NCBI RefSeq assembly: GCF_024105735.1
Contig: NZ_JAAAML010000001.1
Coordinates: forward strand, 939,809-1,003,808
Reading direction: 5' to 3'
Source of the DNA: Parahoeflea alexandrii
Lineage (GTDB): Bacteria; Pseudomonadota; Alphaproteobacteria; Rhizobiales; Rhizobiaceae
DNA: 64,000 nt
Shown here: positions 56,749 to 64,000 of the stretch, piece by piece
Numbering within the stretch: position 1 is the first letter of the stretch
Layout: every line of letters begins with the position of its first letter
Program-made: the position numbers and the translations under genes
The notes under the pieces: model-generated
The model's input: only the letters and a program-made list of their open reading frames with translations
The model's database searches: none
What the model was told of the DNA's origin: nothing

Positions 56749-57269
56749 CAGCCGGGCTTCGGCCGGTAACGCTTGTGCTGGGCGGTGCCCGGTCGGGCAA
56801 ATCCGCCTTTGCAGAACACATGCTGGAGGCGGAGGCGAGCTCGCGGCTCTATCTGGCCACCGGCCAGGCCTGGGACGATGAGATGCGCGTGCGTATCGAA
56901 GCCCACCAGGATCGGCGCGGGAAGGGTTGGGAGACGATCGAGACGCCGATCGATCTCACCGGGACGCTTGAAGCCCGGGCGCGGCCGGACCGGCCGGTGC
57001 TGGTCGACTGTCTGTCGCTCTGGGTGACCAACCTGATGCTCGGTGATCATGATATCGACGCCGCCTTTGCCAATCTCGCCAAGGCGCTGCCGGGGCTCAC
57101 GGGCCCGGTTGTGTTCGTTTCCAATGAAGTCGGCCTGGGCATCGTGCCCGACAATGCCATGGCGCGGACGTTTCGCGACCATGCCGGACGGCTTCACCAG
57201 ACAATCGCAAGCCTCGCCGACGAAGTCTATTTCGTCGCCGCCGGCCTGCCGCTCAAGATGAAGGGTTGA
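56745..57269 (+). CDS. cobU: Adenosylcobinamide kinase / adenosylcobinamide-phosphate guanylyltransferase
   Basis: A 174-residue bifunctional enzyme (CobU in Salmonella naming, CobP in Pseudomonas naming). Walker A is '[16 protein letters not shown]' and a B-like '[14 protein letters not shown]' follows, with the GMP-binding His in '[13 protein letters not shown]'. It phosphorylates adenosylcobinamide and then attaches GMP, in nucleotide loop assembly. It overlaps cbtA and is 4 bases before cobW, inside the riboswitch-controlled operon. Confidence 0.93.
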   Translation: MTAGLRPVTLVLGGARSGKSAFAEHMLEAEASSRLYLATGQAWDDEMRVRIEAHQDRRGKGWETIETPIDLTGTLEARARPDRPVLVDCLSLWVTNLMLGDHDIDAAFANLAKALPGLTGPVVFVSNEVGLGIVPDNAMARTFRDHAGRLHQTIASLADEVYFVAAGLPLKMKG

Positions 57270-57273
57270 CCCG

Positions 57274-58335
57274 ATGTTGAATGGTTCAAAAATTCCCGCC
57301 ACGGTGATCACCGGGTTCCTCGGGGCGGGCAAGACCACGCTGATCCGTCACATGCTGGCCAACGCCAAGGGCAAGCGGATCGCGCTGATCATCAACGAGT
57401 TCGGCGATCTCGGCGTCGATGGTGATGTTCTGAAGGGCTGCGGCGACGAGGTGTGCAGCGAGGACGACATCGTCGAGCTCAACAATGGCTGCATCTGCTG
57501 CACGGTGGCAGACGACTTCATTCCGACCATGGAGAAACTGCTGGCGCGCAAGGACCGGCCCGATCACATCGTCATCGAGACCTCCGGCCTGGCGCTGCCG
57601 CAGCCGCTGGTCGCGGCCTTCAACTGGCCCGGCATCAAGACGCAGGTGACCGTGGACGGGGTTGTCACCGTGGTTGACAGCGCCGCCGTTGCAGCGGGAC
57701 GTTTTGCCCATGACCATGACAAGCTCGACGCGCAACGTTTGGCGGACGAAGGGCTTGATCACGAAAGCCCGCTCGAGGAGCTTTTCGAGGACCAGTTGAC
57801 CGCCGCCGACCTGATCATCCTCAACAAGGCCGACCTGATCAGCGCCGGCGATCTCGAGGGGGTTCGCGCCGGCATACTTGGACACATGTCGCGCAAGCCG
57901 GTCTTTGTCGAAGCGCGGCAGGGCGAGGTTGCGCCGGAAGTGCTGCTCGGTCTCGGGGTCGGAACCGAGGACGATATTGCCAACCGGAAATCGCATCACG
58001 AGCTTCACCATGAAGATGGCCATGAGCATGATCATGATCACGATGAATTTGAAAGCTTCGTGGTCGAACTTGGACCGGTCGGCGACGCCGCGGGCTTCAT
58101 GGATGGGCTGAAGACGCTGATCGTCAGCCACGACATTCTCCGGCTCAAGGGCTTCGCGGACATTCCCGGCAAGCCGATGCGGATGGTGGTGCAGGCGGTC
58201 GGCAGCCGCATCGACACGCATTTCGACCGGCCGTGGGGTGGCGGGGAAGTGCGCCAGACCAGGCTGGTGGTCATCGGCCTGCATGATATCGACGAAACGG
58301 CGATCCGCGCGAGCCTGGCCACGTTGGCCGGGTAG
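57274..58335 (+). CDS. cobW: CobW GTPase, cobalt chaperone
   Basis: A 353-residue G3E-family GTPase. Walker A 'GFLGAGKTTLIRH' is at about residue 11; the metal site with CxCC is 'NNGCICCTVADD' at about 69-80; 'ETSGLALPQP' and 'LNKADLI' (base specificity) follow. A His/Asp-rich insertion (about residues 231-252, alternating His with Glu and Asp) before the C-terminal domain can also hold metal. CobW is thought to deliver cobalt to CobNST. It lies directly before cobN (gap 5 bases). A related YeiR/zinc chaperone can be ruled out by context. Confidence 0.93.
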   Translation: MLNGSKIPATVITGFLGAGKTTLIRHMLANAKGKRIALIINEFGDLGVDGDVLKGCGDEVCSEDDIVELNNGCICCTVADDFIPTMEKLLARKDRPDHIVIETSGLALPQPLVAAFNWPGIKTQVTVDGVVTVVDSAAVAAGRFAHDHDKLDAQRLADEGLDHESPLEELFEDQLTAADLIILNKADLISAGDLEGVRAGILGHMSRKPVFVEARQGEVAPEVLLGLGVGTEDDIANRKSHHELHHEDGHEHDHDHDEFESFVVELGPVGDAAGFMDGLKTLIVSHDILRLKGFADIPGKPMRMVVQAVGSRIDTHFDRPWGGGEVRQTRLVVIGLHDIDETAIRASLATLAG

Positions 58336-58340
58336 GCGCA

Positions 58341-61300
58341 ATGCATCTCCTCGTCGCACAGAAGGGAAGCCTGAGCGATGGCGACGAAGCCGTCGACCTG
58401 GGACAGTCGCCGGGTGACGTGCTGTTTCTCAGTGCGGCGGACACGGAACTTGCCAGCATTGCCGCGGCCCGGCAGATGGCGGGCAGCCTGAAATGGCGAC
58501 TTGCAAGCCTGTCCGATCTCAAACACCCGATGTCGGTCGATACCTTCGTTGCGAAGATGGCACGGCACGCGAAGCTGGTGATCGTCCGCGCGCTCGGTGG
58601 CGCCAGCTATTTCTCCTACGCGCTTGAAAGCCTGCACGCCGCAGCCCAAGCACATGGCTTCAAGATTGCGGCCCTTCCCGGCGACGACCGGCCCGATCCG
58701 GGACTGGAGCCGCTGTCGACGCTCGAGCCGGCAGAGCGGGAGCGCTTGTGGGGCTACCTGATCGAAGGCGGGGCAGAGAACGCCCGCGGGCTCATCGACT
58801 ACGCCGAAGCATTGATCACCGAGGCGGAACGGCCCGCGCCTGCTGCTCCGCTGCTCAAGGCCGGGCTGTGGCATCCGGCTGCAAGCAACCCGACGCTGGC
58901 GGAACTTCGCAAGAGCTGGCTGGACGGTGCGCCGGTGGTGGCAATCTGTTTTTACCGGGCGCTGGTGCAGAGCGGGCAGACCGCGCCGGTCGCGGCCCTG
59001 TGCGAGGCGCTGGCGGATGAAGGCGTCAACGCGCTGCCGGTGTTTGTCTCAAGCCTCAAGGACCCGGTGTCGGTGGGGACGGTGGAAGCGATCTTTGCTG
59101 AGGCGGCGCCGGATGTGGTGATCAATGCCACCGGCTTCGCGGTGTCTTCTCCGGGCGGGGAGACGAAGGGTACGGTGCTCGAATCCACCGGCGCGCCTGT
59201 GCTGCAGGCGGTGTTCGCCGGCGGCAGTCGCGAGACCTGGGCGGGATCGCAGCAGGGGCTCACATCGCGCGACCTGGCGATGCATGTGGCATTGCCCGAA
59301 GTTGACGGACGGGTGTTGAGCAGGGCAGTGTCGTTCAAGTCCGCGGCGCGGTTCGACGAGATGGTCGAGGCCAACATCGTCACTCACGCACCGGAGCCCG
59401 ACCGGGTAGAATTCGTTGCCGAACTTGCCGCGCGTTGGGCGCGGTTGCGCCGGGCGCAAGCGGCGGATCGCCGGGTGGCGATCGTTCTTGCCAACTATCC
59501 CAACCGCGATGGCCGCATTGCCAATGGCGTCGGGCTCGACACGCCTGCAGGCACGATTGAAGTGCTGCGCGCCATGAAGGCGGACGGGTATCAGACCGAT
59601 GAGCTTCCCGGCGATGGTGATGCGCTGGTGACGGCGCTGAAAGCCGGGCCGACCAATGCCTTGCGCGAAGACCGCAGCGGCGGTGTTGCTTTGGGGCTTG
59701 AGGATTACCGGGCGTTTTTCGACGGGCTCGATCCCTCGATCCAGTCAGCCGTGACTGAACGCTGGGGGGCGCCGGAGGCTGATCCGTTTTTCCGTGAAGG
59801 GGCATTTCGCCTGGCGTTGCTGCGTTTTGGCAATGTGGTTGTCGGCATCCAGCCGGCGCGCGGCTACAACATCGATCCGAAGGCAAGTTACCATGCACCG
59901 GATCTGGTGCCGCCGCATGGCTACCTGGCGTTCTATGCCTGGCTGCGCGAAAGTCTTGACGCCCATGCGGTCATCCACATGGGCAAGCATGGCAATCTCG
60001 AATGGCTGCCGGGCAAGGCGCTGGCGCTGTCGCGGGCCTGTTATCCGGAGGCGGTGCTCGGGCCTATGCCACATGTCTACCCGTTCATCGTCAATGATCC
60101 GGGCGAGGGGACGCAGGCCAAGAGGCGGACATCGGCGGTGATCATCGATCATCTGACGCCGCCACTGACGCGGGCGGAGAGCTACGGTCCGCTCAAGGAT
60201 CTCGAGGCGCTGGTCGATGAATATTACGAGGCCTCCGGTCACGACCCGCGCAGGCTGAAACTGCTCAAGGGCCAGATCCTCGATCTGGTGCGCGATATCG
60301 GGCTCGATCACGATGCGGGTATTGCTGAGGGTGATGACGACGATCTGGCGCTCGAAAAGCTCGATGCCTGGCTGTGTGATCTCAAGGAAATGCAGATTCG
60401 TGACGGGCTGCACATCTTCGGACAATCGCCCGAAGGCGGATTGTTGACCGATCTGACGGTCGCGTTGGCACGAATCAAGCGTGGCGAGACGCCGGGCGAG
60501 GACAGTCTGCATAGGGCGATTGCGCGGGATCTGCGGCTTGATGGTTTCGATCCGCTTGACTGCGCCATGGCCGAGCCTTGGGCCGGCCCAAGGCCAGAAG
60601 AGCTTCAAGACGTCTCCGCCGACTCCTGGCGCAGCAATGGCGACACCGTCGAACGCATCGAACTCCTGGCCATCGAACTCGTCTCGGGCCGCACTCCGGT
60701 GCCCGCCGCATGGGCCGACACGCGGGCGGTGATGGACGAGATCGAAGCCCGGATCAGGCCATCGGTCGAGGCTTGCGGCGATGCGGAGATCGACGGGCTT
60801 CTGACTGCTCTCGACGGTCGTTTTGTGGTGCCGGGACCCTCCGGTGCACCGACGCGGGGGCGGCCGGACGTGCTGCCGACAGGGCGGAATTTCTATTCGG
60901 TCGACAGCCGTGCGGTGCCGACGCCGGCGGCCTGGGAGCTTGGGCAGAAATCGGCGGAACTGCTGGTCATGCGCCATGTTCAGGATCACGGTGAATGGCC
61001 GACATCGATGGCGCTGACCGCCTGGGGCACGTCCAACATGCGCACCGGCGGGGACGACATCGCCCAGGCGCTGGCGCTGATCGGTGCGAGGCCCGTCTGG
61101 GACCCGGCCTCGCGGCGGGTCACCGGCTACGAGATCATTCCCATGGCGATGATGAACCGGCCGCGGGTCGACGTGACCTTGCGGATTTCGGGCTTTTTCC
61201 GCGATGCATTTCCTGACCAGATCGCCTTGTTCGACCGGGCGGTGCGCGCGGTGGCGGCGCTTGACGAGGATGAGGCGGACAATCCGCTCGCGGCACGGGC

Positions 61301-62078
61301 ACGGGCTGAGAGCGTGCGGTTGATCGAAACAGGGATGGACGATGCCGAAGCGAACCGGCGGGCCTCATTCCGTGTGTTCGGTTCCAAGCCGGGCGCTTAT
61401 GGCGCTGGCCTTCAGGCCCTTATCGATGAGGGGGGCTGGACCGACCGTGGCGATCTGGCCGAGGCTTTTGTCGTCTGGGGCGGCTATGCCTATGGCGCGG
61501 GAGAAGAGGGCAAGCCTGCGCGGGAGTTGTTCGAGCAGCGGCTGTCGACCGTGGAGGCGGTGGTGCAGAACCAGGACAACCGCGAGCATGATCTTCTGGA
61601 TTCCGACGATTATTACCAGTTCGAGGGCGGCATGACGGCAGCAGTGGAGGCCGCACGCGGCAGCCGGCCCGCGATCTATCACAATGATCATTCACGGCCC
61701 GAGCGTCCGGTGATCCGCTCACTCGAGGAAGAGATTGCGCGGGTGGTGCGCGGACGCGCCGCCAATCCGAAATGGATCGAGGGCGTCAAGCGCCACGGTT
61801 ACAAGGGCGCCTTCGAGATGGCGGCGACGGTCGATTATCTGTTCGCCTTCGCCGCGACCACGGGGGCCGTTCGCGACGCGCATTTCGACGCGGTCTACCA
61901 GGCCTATCTGATGGATGAGGAAACGCTCGCGTTCCTGCGCGCCAAGAATCCCGATGCACTTGAGGAAATGGCGGCGAAGTTCGAGGAGGCGATCGAGCGC
62001 GGGCTGTGGACGCCGAAGAGCAATTCGGCCAAGTTTGCGCTTGGCGAGTTCGCCGGACAGGTGTCCGGTCAGCAATGA
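58341..62078 (+). CDS. cobN: Cobaltochelatase subunit CobN
   Basis: A 1245-residue large subunit of the aerobic, ATP-dependent cobalt chelatase CobNST that inserts cobalt into hydrogenobyrinic acid a,c-diamide. Family blocks include 'GYNIDPKASYHAPDLVPPHGYLAFYAWLRE', 'HMGKHGNLEWLPGKALALS' and 'SMALTAWGTSNMRTGGDDIAQALALIG'. The length is normal for the family. CobS and CobT are elsewhere. The presence of CobN rather than CbiK/X marks the aerobic (late cobalt insertion) pathway. Confidence 0.95.
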   Translation: MHLLVAQKGSLSDGDEAVDLGQSPGDVLFLSAADTELASIAAARQMAGSLKWRLASLSDLKHPMSVDTFVAKMARHAKLVIVRALGGASYFSYALESLHAAAQAHGFKIAALPGDDRPDPGLEPLSTLEPAERERLWGYLIEGGAENARGLIDYAEALITEAERPAPAAPLLKAGLWHPAASNPTLAELRKSWLDGAPVVAICFYRALVQSGQTAPVAALCEALADEGVNALPVFVSSLKDPVSVGTVEAIFAEAAPDVVINATGFAVSSPGGETKGTVLESTGAPVLQAVFAGGSRETWAGSQQGLTSRDLAMHVALPEVDGRVLSRAVSFKSAARFDEMVEANIVTHAPEPDRVEFVAELAARWARLRRAQAADRRVAIVLANYPNRDGRIANGVGLDTPAGTIEVLRAMKADGYQTDELPGDGDALVTALKAGPTNALREDRSGGVALGLEDYRAFFDGLDPSIQSAVTERWGAPEADPFFREGAFRLALLRFGNVVVGIQPARGYNIDPKASYHAPDLVPPHGYLAFYAWLRESLDAHAVIHMGKHGNLEWLPGKALALSRACYPEAVLGPMPHVYPFIVNDPGEGTQAKRRTSAVIIDHLTPPLTRAESYGPLKDLEALVDEYYEASGHDPRRLKLLKGQILDLVRDIGLDHDAGIAEGDDDDLALEKLDAWLCDLKEMQIRDGLHIFGQSPEGGLLTDLTVALARIKRGETPGEDSLHRAIARDLRLDGFDPLDCAMAEPWAGPRPEELQDVSADSWRSNGDTVERIELLAIELVSGRTPVPAAWADTRAVMDEIEARIRPSVEACGDAEIDGLLTALDGRFVVPGPSGAPTRGRPDVLPTGRNFYSVDSRAVPTPAAWELGQKSAELLVMRHVQDHGEWPTSMALTAWGTSNMRTGGDDIAQALALIGARPVWDPASRRVTGYEIIPMAMMNRPRVDVTLRISGFFRDAFPDQIALFDRAVRAVAALDEDEADNPLAARARAESVRLIETGMDDAEANRRASFRVFGSKPGAYGAGLQALIDEGGWTDRGDLAEAFVVWGGYAYGAGEEGKPARELFEQRLSTVEAVVQNQDNREHDLLDSDDYYQFEGGMTAAVEAARGSRPAIYHNDHSRPERPVIRSLEEEIARVVRGRAANPKWIEGVKRHGYKGAFEMAATVDYLFAFAATTGAVRDAHFDAVYQAYLMDEETLAFLRAKNPDALEEMAAKFEEAIERGLWTPKSNSAKFALGEFAGQVSGQQ

Positions 62079-62140
62079 CCGCGGCGAGGCCAGCGGTCGA
62101 CAGCGGAAAAGATGGCAGCGCAAGGGAATGAGGGCAGTGC

Positions 62141-62587
62141 ATGACGATTGAAATCACCGTGGACGAAAGCGGGGATGCCGAATTTGCCGCAACGGTCGAG
62201 GCGATTGTAGACGAGCCGGCTGCCCGGCTGGGCCATCCGTTCGATCCGGTGCCGCTGCACCTCAAGGCAGTCGACGCCGGTGGCCGGCTGGCGGGCGGGT
62301 TGACCGCGCATTCGGTGCAGCGCTGGCTGTTTGTCAAGCTGCTTGGCGTTGCCGAGGAGCAGCGGGGCAGCGGGATTGGACGAAAGCTGCTTGCCAGGGC
62401 GGAAGAGATTGCCCGGCAGCGCGGCCTCGTCGGCATCTATCTCGACACGTTCGAGTTTCAGGCGCCGCGGTTTTATGAGAGCCTGGGTTATAACGAGTGC
62501 GGCCGGTTGCCCGCCCATGACGGTGCACCGCAGCGGATCTGGTTTGCCAAGACCTTTGATCTCAGCGGGACTGCCAAGACGCAATAG
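62141..62587 (+). CDS. GNAT family N-acetyltransferase
   Basis: A 148-residue single GNAT domain with the acetyl-CoA loop 'EEQRGSGIGRKLLARAEEIARQRGL' and the beta4-beta5 elbow 'IYLDTFEFQAPRFYESLGYNECG'. The substrate is unknown. It sits between cobN and cobO in the cobalamin operon (63 bases after cobN, 59 before cobO). Cotranscription is likely, but a role in B12 metabolism is not established. Similar GNAT genes in this place could be passengers. Confidence 0.83.
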   Translation: MTIEITVDESGDAEFAATVEAIVDEPAARLGHPFDPVPLHLKAVDAGGRLAGGLTAHSVQRWLFVKLLGVAEEQRGSGIGRKLLARAEEIARQRGLVGIYLDTFEFQAPRFYESLGYNECGRLPAHDGAPQRIWFAKTFDLSGTAKTQ

Positions 62588-62646
62588 AAGCCCCCGCCGC
62601 AGCTATGCTGCTCGCCGGGTGAGATGATGGACAGGATGGATACGAG

Positions 62647-63285
62647 ATGAGCGAACGCGGGAAAATCACCGACGGCATGAGCGAGGAAGAACTCAATGCC
62701 CGCCACGCCGAGAAGATGAAGAAGAAGAAGGCGGCGCGCGACAAGATCATCGCCACCAAGACGATCGAGAAAGGGCTGGTGATCGTTCACACCGGCAAGG
62801 GCAAGGGCAAGTCGACGGCTGCCTTCGGCATGATCTTCCGTGCCATCGGCAACGGCATGAAGGTCGGCGTGGTCCAGTTCGTCAAGGGCAAGTGGTCGAC
62901 CGGCGAACGCAAGGTGCTCGAAGCGTTTCCCGAGCAGGTGACCATGGCCACCATGGGCGAGGGGTTCACCTGGGAGACCCAGGACCGCAATCGCGACATC
63001 GCCGCAGCCCGCGAAGCCTGGGACAAGGCACGCGAGATGATCATGGACCCGGAAATCGACATGGTGCTGTGCGACGAACTCAACATTGTGCTTCGCTACG
63101 ATTATCTCGATGTCAACGAGGTGATCGAGACGCTCAAGGCCAAGCCGGAGATGAAACATGTGATCATCACCGGCCGCAACGCCAAGGAAGAGCTGATCGA
63201 ATTTGCCGACCTGGTGACAGAGATGGAGATGGTGAAGCATCCTTTCCGTTCCGGTGTGAAAGCGCAGATCGGCGTGGAATTCTGA
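62647..63285 (+). CDS. cobO: Cob(I)yrinic acid a,c-diamide adenosyltransferase
   Basis: A 212-residue CobA/CobO-type adenosyltransferase that transfers the 5'-deoxyadenosyl group from ATP to cob(I)alamin precursors. The P-loop is 'HTGKGKGKSTAAFG' at about residue 50; 'QFVKGKWSTGER', 'MVLCDELNIVLRY' and 'HVIITGRNAKEELIEFADLVTEM' follow. An N-terminal Lys-rich helix ('LNARHAEKMKKKKAARDK') precedes it. It belongs to the riboswitch-controlled operon as the last cob gene visible here. Confidence 0.95.
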   Translation: MSERGKITDGMSEEELNARHAEKMKKKKAARDKIIATKTIEKGLVIVHTGKGKGKSTAAFGMIFRAIGNGMKVGVVQFVKGKWSTGERKVLEAFPEQVTMATMGEGFTWETQDRNRDIAAAREAWDKAREMIMDPEIDMVLCDELNIVLRYDYLDVNEVIETLKAKPEMKHVIITGRNAKEELIEFADLVTEMEMVKHPFRSGVKAQIGVEF

Positions 63286-63298
63286 CAGGCGAGGGCAG

Positions 63299-63733
63299 AT
63301 GATGGGGCTTACGGCAAATTGGCAGTTCTGGGCCCTGGTGGCGGCGGTTTTCGCCGCCCTCACGGCGATCTTCGCCAAGGTCGGCATCAGCGAAATCGAC
63401 AGCGATCTGGCCACTTTCATCCGCACCTGCGTGATTGTCCTGGTTCTGGGCGCCATCCTGACGGCGATGGGGAAATGGCGAGCGCCGCAGACCATCCCCG
63501 TCAAGACCTGGGTGTTCCTTACTCTGTCTGGACTTGCCACCGGCGCGTCATGGCTTGCCTATTTTCGCGCGCTCAAGCTCGGTGATGCCGCCCGCGTAGC
63601 CCCGCTCGACAAGTTATCGATCGTGCTGGTGGCGATCTTCGGCGTGCTGTTTCTGGGCGAACACCTTTCGATGATGAACTGGTTCGGCGTCGCCCTGATT
63701 GCTACGGGCGCGATTTTTCTGGCGGTGTTCTAA
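63299..63733 (+). CDS. EamA-family small permease
   Basis: A 144-residue protein made of one EamA (DMT superfamily) repeat with five hydrophobic helices, 'WALVAAVFAALTAIFAKVGI' first and 'SWLAYFRALKLGDAARVAPLDKLSIVLVAIFGVLFLGEHLS' last. Full EamA transporters have two repeats, so this protein would dimerise, like the short paired-unit DMT proteins. It starts 13 bases after cobO and may be in the same operon. No substrate can be given. Confidence 0.82.
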   Translation: MMGLTANWQFWALVAAVFAALTAIFAKVGISEIDSDLATFIRTCVIVLVLGAILTAMGKWRAPQTIPVKTWVFLTLSGLATGASWLAYFRALKLGDAARVAPLDKLSIVLVAIFGVLFLGEHLSMMNWFGVALIATGAIFLAVF

Positions 63734-63737
63734 CCGG

Positions 63738-64000
63738 TCAGATCCCGAACCAGACCCGCGCCGGGTTTGCCGGATCGCTGATCAGTTTGACGGCCAGCGC
63801 CACGCAGGTGATGACCAGCAACGGCTTGATGATTCTGGCGCCGTTCTTCATGGCAAGGCGGGATCCCGTCTGCGCGCCCAGAAACTGAGCGGCGCCCATC
63901 ATCAGCCCGATTTTCCAGGAGATGACGCCGACAAAGGCGAAGACGGCGAAGGCGCCGAGATTGGAGGCGAAGTTCAGGAGCTTCGTATGCGCGGTGGCCT
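63738..64000 (-). CDS. TSUP (TauE/SafE) membrane permease, truncated at the window end
   Basis: Only the C-terminal 86 residues of this - strand gene are seen; it runs out of the window. The translation includes 'LLNFASNLGAFAVFAFVGV', 'LMMGAAQFLGAQTGSRLAMK' and 'IIKPLLVITCVALAVKLIS', the repeat signature of the TSUP family, which moves sulfite, sulfonates or similar anions. The gene converges with the EamA gene (4 bases between stops). This piece is not covered by the longer frames around it but is clearly coding. Confidence 0.8.
   Translation of the reverse strand, partial: ATAHTKLLNFASNLGAFAVFAFVGVISWKIGLMMGAAQFLGAQTGSRLAMKNGARIIKPLLVITCVALAVKLISDPANPARVWFGI

Overview
This is a high-GC chromosomal segment of an alphaproteobacterium, most likely an aerobic, heterotrophic member of the Rhizobiales (a marine or soil Hoeflea/Phyllobacterium-like organism). 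The evidence is the gene content: a choXWV-type betaine/choline transporter, DUF1127 genes, the aerobic cobalt-chelating cobalamin genes cobN/cobW/cobO/cbtAB, an ExoD homologue, and an MttB-like methyltransferase set with a small 'virulence factor' protein. This is inference from families; no rRNA or tRNA gene lies in the window.

Layout. 1-8.2 kb: the 3' part of a very large type I secreted RTX/beta-helix protein, a lipoprotein of the penicillin-binding-protein-activator/LivK fold, a polytopic membrane protein and a DgcN (DUF1611) protein. 8.3-16.1 kb: one tightly coupled operon encoding an acyl-CoA ligase and a complete branched-chain-amino-acid-type ABC importer, with a VOC protein between the two permeases. 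It ends at a TetR regulator gene. The same promoter/operator architecture stands in front of the ligase and the regulator. 16.8-23.5 kb: an isovaleryl-CoA dehydrogenase / methylcrotonyl-CoA carboxylase gene set (leucine catabolism) interrupted by a low-GC GIY-YIG-like gene, an alpha/beta hydrolase and an ASCH protein. 23.6-37.4 kb: assorted genes, including DUF924, a large MscS channel, a DUF1194 protein, two tandem double-receiver response regulators, a GATase1-AraC regulator of the GbdR/CdhR type, a divergent DUF1127/LysR pair and an MFS transporter. A dimethylglycine-dehydrogenase-like flavoprotein lies here too.

36.2-52.9 kb is the most interesting part: a corrinoid-dependent methyl transfer system in an apparently aerobic organism. 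It has an MttB-family methyltransferase without pyrrolysine, its corrinoid protein, a methyl-THF:corrinoid methyltransferase, a RACo/RamA-type reductive activator, MetF plus a MetV-like partner, a two-cluster [4Fe-4S] protein, DUF1638, betaine-homocysteine methyltransferase and a betaine/choline ABC transporter. The logical flow is: import of a quaternary amine (ChoXWV); demethylation by MttB-like onto the corrinoid protein, or onto homocysteine by Bmt; transfer to THF; oxidation by MetF/MetV. The dimethylglycine formed would feed the dehydrogenase at 27.7 kb. Four of these enzymes carry Arg/Gly-rich tails while the corrinoid protein has a strongly acidic N-terminus. I regard this as the most novel signal here.

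53.9-63.3 kb: late cobalamin biosynthesis (cobQ, then a long cobalamin riboswitch followed by cbtB-cbtA-cobU-cobW-cobN-GNAT-cobO), which supplies the cofactor used by the neighbouring system. The window closes with a short EamA permease and a truncated TSUP (TauE/SafE) permease.
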